Below the pieces are notes generated by a model. That model was not told where the DNA came from. It saw only the letters and a program-made list of their open reading frames with translations, and ran no database searches. Positions 22,543 through 34,802 of a DNA stretch of 64,000 nucleotides are shown in pieces; positions within the stretch are counted from its first letter, which is position 1; the number at the start of each line of letters is the position of its first letter. This DNA comes from Fremontodendron californicum (Eukaryota; Streptophyta; Magnoliopsida; Malvales; Malvaceae). The translations under genes and the position numbers were made by a program. The DNA is taken from positions 10,778,501-10,842,500 of the forward strand of contig JAULJL010000011.1 in NCBI GenBank assembly GCA_030761205.1, written 5' to 3'.

Positions 22543-23603
22543 TGATAACTCGTATAATTATATAGTTTTTAGTTATGTTTTATTAATGTTTTGTGTCAAA
22601 TACGAGTTATTATTGTTTAATCTAATTGTGTTTATGATCTTTTATATTTTTATGTATTTTGGTGTTTTTCACAAGTTTCTTTGAGTGATTTCAGATTACT
22701 AGAATTAAGGGCAAATCCAGTTCAGTTTCAGTTCCGACACCTTTTGCCATATCAGCTATATCTCGAGTTTCACTGACGCAATAAGGCTGAAATTTGTAGC
22801 CATGCAAAGCTAAGAGGCATATCTATCTTTTTCATGTTTTACACTTCTCAAAACGGAGTCGTTTTCCCTAGCGAAATCGACCATCAAGTTGGCTGATATG
22901 CAATGACGTCTGTGCTGACATGTTTTCGTATTATGCCCATATCTTCTTATCCACATCAGCAAATGAGCTGATTCCAACGGCTATGGTTCCCTAACTGATA
23001 GGGGAACCTTTTTCTAGAAGACCATGTGATCAGATAAGGCCTCCAATATTGACGAAATCGACCATCAAGTTGGCTGATCAAAATCGTCATATACCTACCT
23101 TTGAAATTTGTAAAGCTTGTCTCTTGTCATTTAGCCCTCCAAAATGTGTATAAATAGAGGGCTTTGGATGATTTTAAGGGATCATATTGTACATAGGTAG
23201 GATATTAGCCATTTTAATAAAATTCTCTAAGTTTTCTTCTTCTTTCTTTTCTCTAGTTTTCTTTCTTTTCTCTAGTTTTCTTTTTCTTTAGAGAGAGCAA
23301 GAGGTTGGATAATTAATATTCTTCCTCTTCTTCTTTCTTTCTTTTATTTTCTTCTTAGATTTTCTTTAATTTTATGTTTATGTTTATAATGCCTATGCTA
23401 GGCTAAACTTCTATTTGGTTAAGGGTGATTTCGAAGCCCTAGACATGTTTTGTGATTGATTTTCAGATTCTATCTATCATTAATTTTCTATCAAAGTTGC
23501 TTATGTTCTTCTACAAGAATTGTTCATGATGTTGTCTAGATTTATTTAGGTGTACAACTAGATAGATCTTGATAATTATCTATTGCTAGTTTAGGAGTCT
23601 TGA
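22543..23603 (+). repeat. 3' LTR of element A, truncated at its right end
   Basis: It begins TGATAACTCGTATAATTATA. A TATA box (TATAAATA) lies at 23149-23156, followed by a CT-rich region and then AAGCCCTAGACATG and related sequence. It shares its first 600 bp or so with the LTRs of C and D but has a different downstream half. At 23604 it breaks into a 52 bp inverted fragment of the 64 bp array. The expected tail (ending GTGCATCA) is missing. Confidence 0.75.
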
Positions 23604-24300
23604 TGGCATCTTAGTTGGTTAAGCCCAACGTAAGCTGGCACAGTTATAGTGTAAGTGATAACTCGTATAATTATATAGTTTTTAGTTATGTTTTATTAAT
23701 GTTTTGTGTCAAATACGAGTTATTATTGTTTAGTCTAATTGTGTTTATGATCTTTTATATTTTTATGTATTTTGGTGTTTTTCACAAGTTTCTTTGAGTG
23801 ATTTCAGATTACTAGAATTAAGGGCAAATCCAGTTCAGTTTTAGTTCCGACACCTTTTGCCATATCAGCTATATCTCGAGTTTCACTGACGCAATAAGGC
23901 TGAAATTTGTAGCCATGCAAAGCTAAGAGGCATATCTATCTTTTTCATGTTTTACACTTCTCAAAACGGAGTCGTTTTCCCTAGCGAAATCGACCATCAA
24001 GTTGGCTGATATGCAATGACGTCTGTGCTGACATGTTTTCGTATTATGCCCATATCTTCTTATCCACATCAGCAAATGAGCTGATTCCAACGGCTATGGT
24101 TCCCTAACTGATAGGGGAACCTTTTTCTAGAAGACCATGTGATCAGATAAGGCCTCCAATATTGACGAAATCGACCATCAAGTTGGCTGATCAAAATCGT
24201 CATATACCTACCTTTGAAATTTGTAAAGCTTGTCTCTTGTCATTTAGCCCTCCAAAATGTGTATAAATAGAGGGCTTTGGATGATTTTAAGGGATCATTT
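23604..24300 (+). repeat. Left arm of a fold-back: inverted copy of an LTR plus its flanking array DNA
   Basis: 52 bp of the 64 bp array in inverted orientation (23604-23655) is followed by an LTR start (TGATAACTCG at 23656). This whole arm is the reverse complement of about 27440-28140, including the flanking array bases beyond the LTR edge. A transposon insertion alone cannot invert its flank. The arm therefore arose by template switching or inverted duplication, or is an assembly artefact. The 60-codon ORF in this arm reappears identically on the other strand in the right arm. Confidence 0.8.
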
Positions 24301-26230
24301 GATTATCCAACCTCTTGCTCTCTCTAAAGAAAAAGAAAACTAGAGAAAAGAAAGAAAACTAGAGAAAAGAAAGAAGAAGAAAACTTAGAGAATTTTATTA
24401 AAATGGCTAATATCCTACCTATGTACAATTAATGATAGATAGAATGAGCTGATGATTCCAACGGCTATGGTTCCCTAACTGATAGGGGAACCTTTTTCTA
24501 GAAGACCATGTGATCAGATAAGGCCTCCAATATTGACGAAATCGACCATCAAGTTGGCTGATCAAAATCGTCATATACCTACCTTTGAAATTTGTAAAGC
24601 TTGTCTCTTGTCATTTAGCCCTCCAAAATGTGTATAAATAGAGGGCTTTGGATGATTTTAAGGGATCATTTGATTATCCAACCTCTTGCTCTCTCTAAAG
24701 AAAAAGAAAACTAGAGAAAAGAAAGAAAACTAGAGAAAAGAAATGAGCTGATCATCAAGTTGGCTGATGTGCAATGAGGTCGAACCACAGGGAAGCGTAT
24801 TAATAAGTATAAGTTTATAAATATATAAGACAAAGAAAGTAAACAAGATATTAGGGAATCAACAACAAAATAAGATAAACAAGATATTAGAGAACAAAAT
24901 AAACAAAATAACATAAAAGCAATTAAACAAGATATAAAAAACAATAAGAAAGGATGTTGAGGTTAGAGAATCCACTCTTGGTGTTATGCTAAGATTAATC
25001 TTGTTTTATTACACAATTGAAATCCACACATAAGGGAGGTTCCAATCGGAAGGTTTAGCAATTCAGTCCAACGTCCATAGCATATGATATTATGTTCATT
25101 TGGTGTCCTCAAAACTCATAAAAAGAGTCCAAGCATTCCTTATGCCAAGGTATATGTCTACAACAAATCAAGGTTATGAAACCAAGCATTTACTGTGCCA
25201 TTTTCATTGTCAATAATGAATCAAGATCTCTACTTTGCAAGTATGATTTTAAACCAAAAGAAAATATTATCTATACTAGTGTTTATAAATGATGATTCAT
25301 TTTAGCTCATGTTTAAGAGACTAACCTTAGCATTTACCAAGAGCTTCACCTCATCACCTCAACAATATGATTAGCAACACATACTAGATATGAATAAAAT
25401 GAAAAGAAATGTAAGAAGCATAAGTAAATAAAAAAGAAAACTAGAGAAAGGAAAGAAGAAGAAAACTTAGAGAATTTTACTACAAAGGCTAATATCCTAC
25501 CAATGTATAATGTATGCCAATACTCATCCAAGGCCCTCTATTTATACACATTTTGGAGGGCTAAATGACAAGAGACAAGCTTTACAAATTTCAAAGGTAG
25601 GTATAATAGGTGGGTGCATTTTTCTAACAATTTTCGTCATATTGTATGACAATTCTGATCAGCCAGCTTGATGGTCGATTTTGTCAATGTTGGAGGCTCG
25701 ATCTGATAAAATGGTCTTCTAGAAAAATATACCCCTATCAGTTACGGATCCATAGCCGTTGGAATCAGATCATTTGCGCATGTGGATCGGAAGATATGGT
25801 CAAAATACCAAAACGGTGTGTGATAACTCGTATAATTATATAGTTTTTAGTTATGTTTTATTATTGTTTTGTGTCAAATACGAGTTATTATTGTTTAGTC
25901 TAATTGTGTTTATGATCTTTTTATATTTTTATGTAATTTGGTGTTTTTCACAAGTTTCTTTGAGTGATTTCAGATTACTAGAATTAAGGGCAAATCCAGT
26001 TCAGTTCCAGTTCCGACACCTTTTGCCATATCAGCTATATCTCGAGTTTCACTGAAGCAATAAGGCTGAACTTTGTATCCCTGCAAAGCTAAGAGGCATA
26101 TCTATCTTTTTCATGTTTTACACTTCTTGAAACGGAGTCGTTTTCCCTAGCGAAATCGACCATCAAGTTGGCTGATGTGCAATGACGTCTGTTCTGCGAT
26201 GATCCAACCTAATATCCTGCCTATGTACAA
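24301..26230. repeat. Scrambled mosaic of Athila-type LTR fragments
   Basis: Pieces of A-type and D-type LTR alternate in orientation. 24303-24430 is inverted, about 24450-24668 is forward and repeats about 24110-24300, and about 24670-24742 is inverted. 24773-25807 is an inverted D-type LTR body. 25819-26198 is a forward LTR start. A short patch follows that is the reverse complement of about 26975-27080. Junctions cut inside LTR sequence and show no target duplications. No gene is present. Confidence 0.7.
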
Positions 26231-26282
26231 TTAATGATAGATAGAATGAGCTGATGATTCCAACAAGTCACGTGCAATGACC

Positions 26283-26443
26283 ATCAAGTCACGCATGGTG
26301 CGTACTTGTCTGTTCTCATCTTCAGCATAAACACTTTCATTGTCAGCCATGGTAGGAGTTGTATTAGAAAGATTACCTGAAAAAGTTTCACAATAAAATC
26401 TAACTAAACGACGAGATCTAAAATCATGTCGCCAAACAAGCAT
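26283..26443 (-). pseudogene. Gag N-terminal fragment (element B)
   Basis: About 54 codons (MLVWRHDFRSRRLVRF.., then MADNESVYAEDENRQVRTMRD) match the start of the gag-pol frames of C (40898) and D (62965). After RTMRD the sequence jumps to LTR debris, so the gene is cut off. Its primer-binding site follows at 26671-26688 with the same leader repeats between. Confidence 0.8.
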
Positions 26444-26459
26444 AAAACAAAGTTAATAT

Positions 26460-26694
26460 ACAAATTAGGCGGTATAACCAGCCAATAAAAATAAAACAAA
26501 GTTAATATACAATATAAATATAAATATATAGAAAATTAGGCGGTATAACCAGCCAATAAAAATAAATTAGGCGGTATAACCAGCCAATAAAAATAAATAT
26601 ATACAAATTAGGCGGTATAACCAGCCAATAAAAATAAATATACTTATAAACTTATATACTTAGTATTGCTTCCCCGGCAACGGCGCCAAAAACT
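26460..26694 (-). repeat. Leader repeats and primer-binding site of element B
   Basis: Four copies of the block AGGCGGTATAACCAGCCAAT (26467-26640) lie between the gag start and the primer-binding site (26671-26688, minus-strand TGGCGCCGTTGCCGGGGA). C has two such blocks and D three, so this leader array varies in copy number. Confidence 0.8.
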
Positions 26695-28088
26695 TGATGG
26701 AGACTCAATTAAGAGTTGTAAACCCAAGTGCAGGTTATGTTCAAGTAATAAATTCTCGGGTGTCATCAAATGATCCCTTAAAATCATCCAAAGCCCTCTA
26801 TTTATACACATTTTGGAGGGCTAAATGACAAGAGACAAGCTTTACAAATTTCAAAGGTAGGTATATGACGATTTTGATCAGCCAACTTGATGGTCGATTT
26901 CGTCAATATTGGAGGCCTTATCTGATCACATGGTCTTCTAGAAAAAGGTTCCCCTATCAGTTAGGGAACCATAGCCGTTGGAATCATCAGCTCATTCTAT
27001 CTATCATTAATTGTACATAGGCAGGATATTAGGTTGGATCATCGCAGAACAGACGTCATTGCACATCAGCCAACTTGATAATATCCTACCTTCGAAATCA
27101 CCCTTCGAAATCACCAGTAGAAGAACATAAGCAACTTTGATAGAAAATTAATGATAGATAGAATCTGAAAATCAATCACAAAACATGTCTAGGGCTTCGA
27201 AATCACCCTTAACCAAATAGAAGTTTAGCCTAGCATAGGCATTATAAACATAAACATAAAATTAAAGAAAATCTAAGAAGAAAATAAAAGAAAGAAAGAA
27301 GAAGAGGAAGAATATTAATTATCCAACCTCTTGCTCTCTCTAAAGAAAAAGAAAACTAGAGAAAAGAAAGAAAACTAGAGAAAAGAAAGAAGAAGAAAAC
27401 TTAGAGAATTTTATTAAAATGGCTAATATCCTACCTATGTACAATATGATCCCTTAAAATCATCCAAAGCCCTCTATTTATACACATTTTGGAGGGCTAA
27501 ATGACAAGAGACAAGCTTTACAAATTTCAAAGGTAGGTATATGACGATTTTGATCAGCCAACTTGATGGTCGATTTCGTCAATATTGGAGGCCTTATCTG
27601 ATCACATGGTCTTCTAGAAAAAGGTTCCCCTATCAGTTAGGGAACCATAGCCGTTGGAATCAGCTCATTTGCTGATGTGGATAAGAAGATATGGGCATAA
27701 TACGAAAACATGTCAGCACAGACGTCATTGCATATCAGCCAACTTGATGGTCGATTTCGCTAGGGAAAACGACTCCGTTTTGAGAAGTGTAAAACATGAA
27801 AAAGATAGATATGCCTCTTAGCTTTGCATGGCTACAAATTTCAGCCTTATTGCGTCAGTGAAACTCGAGATATAGCTGATATGGCAAAAGGTGTCGGAAC
27901 TGAAACTGAACTGGATTTGCCCTTAATTCTAGTAATCTGAAATCACTCAAAGAAACTTGTGAAAAACACCAAAATACATAAAAATATAAAAGATCATAAA
28001 CACAATTAGACTAAACAATAATAACTCGTATTTGACACAAAACATTAATAAAACATAACTAAAAACTATATAATTATACGAGTTATCA
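26695..28088 (-). repeat. Rearranged LTRs of element B, including the right arm of the fold-back
   Basis: The LTR 3' end begins at 26695 (TGATGGAGACTC on the plus strand). At 26764 it jumps to the TATA region of an A-type LTR. Further breaks follow at about 27000-27080, and an A-type LTR on the minus strand then runs to ACGAGTTATCA at 28088. The outer edge abuts CTTAC and the continuing 64 bp array. The segment from about 27440 is the right arm of the fold-back paired with 23604-24300. Confidence 0.7.
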
Positions 28089-28255
28089 CTTACACTATAA
28101 CTGTGCCAGCTTACGTTGGGCTTAACCAACTAAGATGCCAACTTTAACTAGGCTTACACCATAACTGTGCCAGCTTACATTGGGCTTGAAACATCTAAAC
28201 TGCCAACTTCACTAGGCTTACACCATAACTGTGCCAGCTTACGTTGGGCTTAATA
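28089..28255. repeat. 64 bp tandem array, right part
   Basis: Continuation of the array at 15835-16886 after the nested complex, about two and a half units ending near TTGGGCTTAATAATC. It is followed by short CTTCGAGGCTCC repeats and then by DNA without recognisable features to 28650. Confidence 0.85.
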
Positions 28256-28649
28256 ATCATTTCTTTTGAAAAACTCTTCTTCGAGGCTCCACAACTTTAA
28301 AAATTAAAAATTCCTCCTTCGAGGCTCCGCAACTTTAAAAATTTCTCATCCACAAAAGTCTCAACGCTTTGAAATATTCATTTCTATTTTTTCTTTTTGT
28401 CATATTCAAAAATTTTCAACATTTTTTCATTTCATTGTTTCAAAAATTTCTCATTACTCATTTCTTTTCTGCAGAACATCTCTTTCTTCTTTGCTTTTAC
28501 TTTGACAGACCTTTTCCTCTAATCCTAACGCCAACCTTTAATCTTTCTTTCTTTTTTTCCTCAACTTTCATCTTCTCTGTCTTCAAAAAACCTATCTTCT
28601 TTTCCCCTCTTCTTGTCCATGCTTGCAGAATTAACAAATGCAATGATCA

Positions 28650-30080
28650 AATATATTGATGCAACCTACAAAGATACAAATGCAAATGTTCATTATATGA
28701 TACGTGAATGCTCATGGAGATGCAAGCATCAATGAACTCTTTGAACTTTGTCGGGTTTGTATCTACTACAGTTTGAACTTTGTTCTTGAATGCAGTGTAG
28801 TTCTCCGTGGAATGCCCTTTAACCCCATTATGATATTCGCATGTGGCATTGGGATCATACCATTTCGGGAAAGGAGATTTCCTGGGCTTTACGGGTACAA
28901 TAGAGATCATATGACTTTAGACAAGCAAAGGAAGAAGTTCTGTATAGGTCATCGGAAGCGAATGGTACACCTTTGCCTTCTTTCGTTTATTGCCCTGATA
29001 ATAGATTGAATCAACCTCTGGGTTATTCGGCATAGTGAAAGCTTGGGGTGGTGTGAAAGACATTGAAGCATGATGTTGACCGTGCTAAGGTCAATGGTCA
29101 ATATAGGGTCGGGATATAGATAACCACCGAAAGGATCTTCTTGCATTGCACTAAACTTTTTTTTATCTCTGCTTTCAATAGTTAGGACTTGATCATGCTC
29201 ACTGGAAACACTATCCTTTTCCTCGATAACAATTCTTGCTTTTCCCTTTTTTTATACCATCCTCGATCCTACCCACTGAAAATAATATGTCTGCAAACTC
29301 CGAGAAAGCATTGTCGATCAACTTTCCATAGTATGGATGTGGGAGAGTATCCACAAACAAAGCATTCATTTCTCTATTGGTAAGAGGTGGTCGGACTTGC
29401 GAGGCTACATATTTCCATCTACAAGCATATTCCTTGTAACTCTCGTTGGGCCCCTTTTTCATGTTCTGGAGTGTCAATCGATCTGAAGTTGATTCCAACA
29501 TGTGCTTGTGTTGTTCCAAGAATGCTGGAGCTAAGTCTTTCCATGTGTGCATTTGGCTTTTTTTTAGCTGATAATACCATTTAGATGCTACCCCTATCAG
29601 GCTTTCATGAAAAACATGGATAAGCAGTTTTTCATTATGAGCATGCCCTACCATTTTATTACCATATGTAGCTAAGTGTGTTTCAGGGCACTTAAGTCCA
29701 TCATCTTTTTCAAACTCTGGGACTTTGAATTTCGACGGGATGACCACGTCGGGGATCAAAAGTAGCTTCTCTGCACTAAATTCATCTCCACCTTCAATAG
29801 CTCGAATCCTTTCCTCCAATTGGGCATACTCTGGCTCTACCTCAATCTTTTGACTCTGAACTAACTGTGAATGAACTTGATCAGAAATCTAGTCTTGAGC
29901 ATTCTTTCCCTAATTGCCACACTCTTGAGGTTGATTGCTTTTCTGTGTGAAATGTTCTCCCACAATTTCTCTCATTTTTCCAATTTCTTAAGTCATCTGC
30001 ATCGTCTGCGAGGCTCGTTCAGCTCTCTCCTTATGTACTTGTTCCATTTGTTTTAGTCGAATAGTAGAATCTTTTCCCAT
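28650..30080 (-). pseudogene. Tat/Ogre-lineage gag, broken
   Basis: From ATG at 30080, a coiled-coil-like N-terminus (GKDSTIRLKQMEQVHKERAE) is followed by three in-frame stops before 29819. The capsid core is then open to 29211, with FKVPEFEKDDGLKCPETHL, LIGVASKWYYQL, WKDLAPAFLEQ, NESYKEYACRWKYVASQVRP and FVDTLPHPYYGKLI. These are standard landmarks of Tat/Ogre Gag. After frameshifts the C-terminal part (28910-28647) has WYDPNATCEYHNGVKGHSTE, the atypical zinc-knuckle region of this lineage, with the last Cys replaced by Tyr. No protease or pol follows. It probably belongs to element E; the alternative is a separate nested element. Confidence 0.85.
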
Positions 30081-30578
30081 TTCACTTTTTGGTGTTATCT
30101 TAAAGAAATAGAAAAAGCTATCTTTAGAGAGCATACATGAACTCTATCAATATTCATTCTCATCATGGCTCTTTATTTTAGGGGATTGAGAAAAATCCCC
30201 TTTCTATTTGCCTCTAGAGATCAGAATATATTGATGACAATATTGACTTCTCTATCATTAGCCTTGATGGAACCATTGTTATGAGCAAATGATCTTAATG
30301 TCAATGAATTGATGGATGAGATGCAAGGTATGACAAGTAATTGATCGAATGCGAATGCAGGGGAAGATACCATAGAAGAAATAAGAATCGGAGGAACTTA
30401 ATCATCAACATATCGTAAATTCAAAGCATAATTGATTCAATTCCATGCCATTGTTCCAAAGACATAATCCATATTTACAAAACCTAGAAAGTGGTTGAAA
30501 CTTTCTTTGCAATCATTTTATTTTTCCTATCCTAAGGCTATAAGAGCGGGCTACTAAAAAGATCAAAGTCCTACTACA
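30081..30578 (-). other. Untranslated region between a Tat LTR and gag
   Basis: No ORF. A Tat-type primer site would be expected here if the LTR at 30579 were a 5' LTR, but none is visible. Confidence 0.4.
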
Positions 30579-32960
30579 TGTCATAACGTGCCAAATACGA
30601 ATTCAACATGCTAGACACAAATCAATAGAATCGCCACTAATCATCTAATCTAGGTGTGATTAGTCACCTATACGAATCTATCCTATTTAAAGTAAACCTA
30701 AGCTTGACTAAGGCACCTTAAAAAGAATAGGTTCTGGTCTACTTATCAGAACTTGGTTCGGGAGTACGATTACGTGTGAGGAAGGATTAGCACCCTCACA
30801 ATGCCTATCTAAGAGATAGTACCTAATTAGTTTTGTGATACTTAAAAAGTCTTAATTAAATGGTCTTGTCTATCCTATTTCATTTTAATTGTTAAAGTTA
30901 GAAATCTCGGAGATTATTTTTTAGGTCTTCCTTCCATTCATTCTGGAGAAATTATTAAAAAATATTTCCTCACCACGAGAGCATTCAAAAGAAACCATTC
31001 GTTCTATTGAAGAGGCTCTGTCATCGGAAAAATTAGATTATTTAGCCAAGATTATTTCTCTTAAATTAATCTTCCAAAATTAATCATCATTTTATTAAGG
31101 TTTATTCGAAAAATAAATTCTGATTTTTAATATCGAAAATTATCCCTTAAAATATACTTCCATTCGTTCTGGAAAATTTTTAAAAGAATTTTTCTCTCCT
31201 AGAAATTTCTTAAAAGTCATCCATTCGCAACTTTCTTGAATTTCATCATCGGAAAAAATCTGAATTTATCCTTAAATTTAAATTAAGCATTTATTATGGA
31301 AAATAAATTTTAGAAAAAGATGTTGAAAATTAATTATTCTAAAAAAATAAATTTTTTATTTTTATTGGTATTAGAGGTGCTCATGGGCCGGGCCGCGGCC
31401 CAATTTTTTTTTTTTCACAGGCCCGGGCCTGGGTCGCCCAGGCCTGCCCGTTTAGGCCCGAATCACTGTTCATTGGAATAAAAAAATAATTTTTTTATTT
31501 TTTTAATTCAAATTAAATAAAAAATAATATTATAATAATAAAAAACACTGTTCCGGGCCGGAACATGGATTTGCCTGCCCAGGCCTGGCCCGTGAGCAGG
31601 TCTAATTGGTATTGGTATTGAAAATTATCTCTTAAAAAAAAGTCCTTCCATTCATTCTGGAGAATTTTTAAAAGAATTCTCTTACCTAGAAATTTCTCAG
31701 AAATCATCCATTCGTAATTTCTTTGAATTTCATCATTGGAAAAATCTCAATTTATTAATTTTAAAAAAAAATAACTAATCTTCAATTAAATTTTAAAAAA
31801 AACTTAATTAATTAAAATATTTTTATCAATAAATAAATAAATGGTTAATAATAAATATAATAATATACAATTATTAATATAATAATAGTAACTAAATATT
31901 ATTTAAACATTTTTTTTAGCAAAACAATGGTTAAAAAATATATTTAATTAGTAAACAAATAATAAATAATTCACAAAATAAAACCTGCAAAAAAACTTAA
32001 AATCAAATTAGTAATAATGAAGAAAATAATTAATAAATAAATAAACAAAATAAAGAAAGAAATAAACAAAACACAAAAAGAGAAAAAAAAAAAAGAAACA
32101 AAACAGAACAGAACAAAACCAAAAAAAACAAGAGAGACATACAAGTCGCGTGCAGGTCTCCTGGCCCGACCCGCTGTCACTTAAAAATCAGATTTTTTTG
32201 TTCATTTTTGGTACCTGATTTTTTTTTTTTTTTTTAAAAAGTCTTCTTTTTCTCTCAAGAACACCAAGAATTTTCTTCAAAAAAACCCAGATTTTGGTCA
32301 CATGCCACCACTGTCGTCGCTGATCGTCGCCGCTGTCGTCGTCGTCGGTGGTCGAAAAATTCCAAAAAAAATCTTAAAAAATTACTCTCGATCTCCTCGA
32401 CTCAAAAACCAAATTAGTTGCACCCAAATCTCTCTAGAATTTCCTAGATATGAAATCAAAACTCAAAACTTCACCTCCTCCGATCTACTCTATTGACCGC
32501 CGAATGATCACAAACTTTTAGCCTATGCTTCCTCTAATTAAAACCTAGACTTTCCTTCACAAAAAATCTTTTCAAAACAAATCCTAGTACTACCACTCAA
32601 ATTTCGAATTTTTCCCACAAAATTATATATATTTTCTACTGATTTCAAAATCTTTATATGCTTTCTTGCTTGTGTTTTCTGATGTGTCTTTTGTGCTTGA
32701 TGCTTGGATTCATTATATAGAAAAGGAAATTGAGTTCCACTCTAGTTAGGAGTTTTCATCTAATCAAGAGGCATATTCTGTTCCAATCATATTTTTCAGA
32801 GTCTTATTTCAATCCAAAGAAGAGATTCATCCCAACCCAAACTTGTTTTTTCATTTTTTTTATTAATTTCAAATTTATCCCTTTTTTATTTTCTTTTGTT
32901 TTTATTATTTTATTTAATTAAAAAAATAAAATTAAACCCGGATAAAATCCAGTGTCTACA
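30579..32960 (-). repeat. Second Tat-type LTR (F), different subfamily
   Basis: A 2382 bp LTR with edges TGTCATAACGTG and CCAGTGTCTACA on the plus strand. It shares only the conserved block (TTCGGGAGTACGATTACGTG, GGATTAGCACC) with the LTRs of E. A polypurine tract lies on its right, which makes it a 3' LTR on the minus strand. It has no partner in the window. It contains repeated TCCATTCGTTCTGG motifs, a MITE at 31372 and a (GTC)n-rich patch near 32310-32350. Confidence 0.75.
31372..31604. mobile_element. hAT-like MITE inside LTR F
   Basis: A 233 bp element with inverted ends TAGAGGTGCTCATGGGCC and GGCCCGTGAGCAGGTCTA. It is flanked by a perfect 8 bp duplication ATTGGTAT (31364-31371 and 31605-31612). 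It is the smallest and cleanest member of the family in the window. Confidence 0.9.
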
Positions 32961-32974
32961 GTTGCCCTTCTTTG
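32961..32974 (-). promoter_or_regulatory. Polypurine tract of element F
   Basis: The minus strand reads CAAAGAAGGGCAAC directly before the LTR start TGTAGACACTGG. It is the same site type as 15587-15602 and marks LTR F as a 3' LTR. Confidence 0.8.
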
Positions 32975-32999
32975 TGCATTCCCTGAGAAACAGGGGATG

Positions 33000-33317
33000 T
33001 GCAAAGACGTAGGCACCCTACTAAGTCCTATGTACTTAAAGAAAGTCCTATCGTAGAAAAGCTCATCTAAGCGAGGCGTAAACTTTAAACAAACCCAACG
33101 TAAAAAACATACTCCTCCACCGAGGCTTCAACTTTAAAATAAACCTAACATGAAAATATACTCCTCCACCGAGGCTTCAACTTTAAAGGAAAACAATACT
33201 CCTCCGCCGAGGCTTCAACTTTAAATGAAAACAATACTCCTCCACCGAGGCATCAACTTTAAATGAAAATAGTACTCCTCCACCAAGGCATCAATTTTAA
33301 ATGAAAACAGTACTCCT
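33000..33317. repeat. Tandem array (CTCCTCCACCGAGG type), left part
   Basis: About six units of roughly 43-45 bp containing ACTCCTCCACCGAGGCTTCA and ACTTTAAA. The array sits just inside the polypurine tract of F. Element C is inserted in it at 33317/42552, and the units continue on the far side. Confidence 0.85.
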
Positions 33318-34790
33318 TGATGGAGACTCAATTAAGAGTTGTAAACCCAAGTGCAGGTTATGTTCAAGTAATAAATTCTCGGGTGTCCGAGGTCGAACCA
33401 CAGGGAAGCGTATTAGTAAGTATAAGTTTATAAATATATAAGAAAAATAAAGTAAACAAGATATTAGAGAACAAAATAAACAAAATAAAATAAAAGAAAT
33501 TAAACAAGATATAAAAAACAATAAGAAAAGATGTTGAGGTTAGAGAATCCACTCTTGGTGTTATGCTAAGATTAATCTTGTTTTATTACACAATTGAAAT
33601 CCACACATAAGGGAGGTTCCAATCGGAAGGTTTAGCAATTCAGTCCAAATTGTCCAACGTCCATAGCATATGATATTATGTTCATTTGGTGTCCTCCAAA
33701 CTCATAAAAAGAGTCCAAGCATTCCTTATGCCAAGGTATATGTCTACAACAAATCAAGGTTATGAAACCAAGCATTTACTGTGCCATTTTCATCGTCAAT
33801 AATGAATCAAGATCCCTACTTTACAAGTATGATTTTAAACCAAAAGAAAATATTATCTATACTAGTGTTTATAAATGATGATTCATTTTAGCTCATGTTT
33901 AAGAGACTAACCTTAGCATTTACCAAAAGCTTCACCTCATCACCTCAACAATATGATTAGCAACACATACTAGATATGAATAAAATGAAAAGAAATGTAA
34001 GAAGCATAAGTAAATAAAAAAAGAAAACTAGAGAAAAGAAAGAAGAAGAAAACTTAGAGAATTTTATTACAATGGCTAATATCCTACCAATGTATAATGA
34101 TACTCTTACAATCATCCAAGGCCCTCTATTTATACACATTTTGGAGAGCTAAATGACAAGAGACAAGCTTTATAAATTTCAAAGGTAGGTATAATAGGTG
34201 GGTGCATTTTTCTAACAATTTTCGTCATATTGTATGATAATTCTGATCAGCCAGCTTGATGGTCGATTTTGTCAATGTTGGAGGCTCGATCTAATCAAAT
34301 GGTCTTCTAGAAAAATATACCCCTATCAGTTACGGATCCATAGCCGTTGGAATCAGATCATTTGCTCATGTGGATCGGAAGATATGGTAAAAATACCAAA
34401 ATAGGTCAGCACAGACATCATTGCACATCAGCCAACTTGATGGTCGATTTCGCTAGGGAAAACGACTCCATTTCAAGAAGTGTAAAACATGAAAAAGATA
34501 GACATGCCTCTTAACTATGCACTGTAAAGATTTCAGCCTTAATGCTTAGTGAAACTCCAGATATAGCTGATATGGCAAAAGGTGTCGGAACTGGAACTGA
34601 ACTGGATTTGCCCTTAATTGTTGATTTAACCTAGTAATCTGAAATCACTCAAAGAAACTCGTGAAAAACACCAAATTACATAAAAATATAAAATATCATA
34701 AACACAATTAGACTAAGCAATAATAACTCGTATTTGACACAAAACAATAATAAAACATAACTAAGAACTATATAATTATACGAGTTATCA
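33318..34790 (-). repeat. 3' LTR of element C
   Basis: On the plus strand it runs from TGATGGAGACTC to ACGAGTTATCA. The minus-strand TATA box is at 34127-34134. It includes the part next to the primer site that is shared with D. Confidence 0.92.
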
Positions 34791-34802
34791 CACCCTCACA
34801 CT
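34791..34802 (-). promoter_or_regulatory. Polypurine tract of element C
   Basis: The minus strand reads AGTGTGAGGGTG directly before TGATAACTCG. It differs from the tract of A by one A within the G run. Confidence 0.85.

Larger units (their letters stand above)
16887..28088. mobile_element. Athila-type insertion complex (element A plus scrambled LTR fragments)
   Basis: The complex splits the 64 bp array. Its outer flanks are CTTAC at 16882-16886 and CTTAC at 28089-28093, consistent with a 5 bp target duplication of the whole complex. The left part is element A on the plus strand (16887 to about 23603) with primer site, gag-like ORF, accessory module, polypurine tract and LTR. The right part (23604-28088) is a mosaic of LTR pieces in both orientations with a second primer site and a gag fragment on the minus strand. 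Confidence 0.7.
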
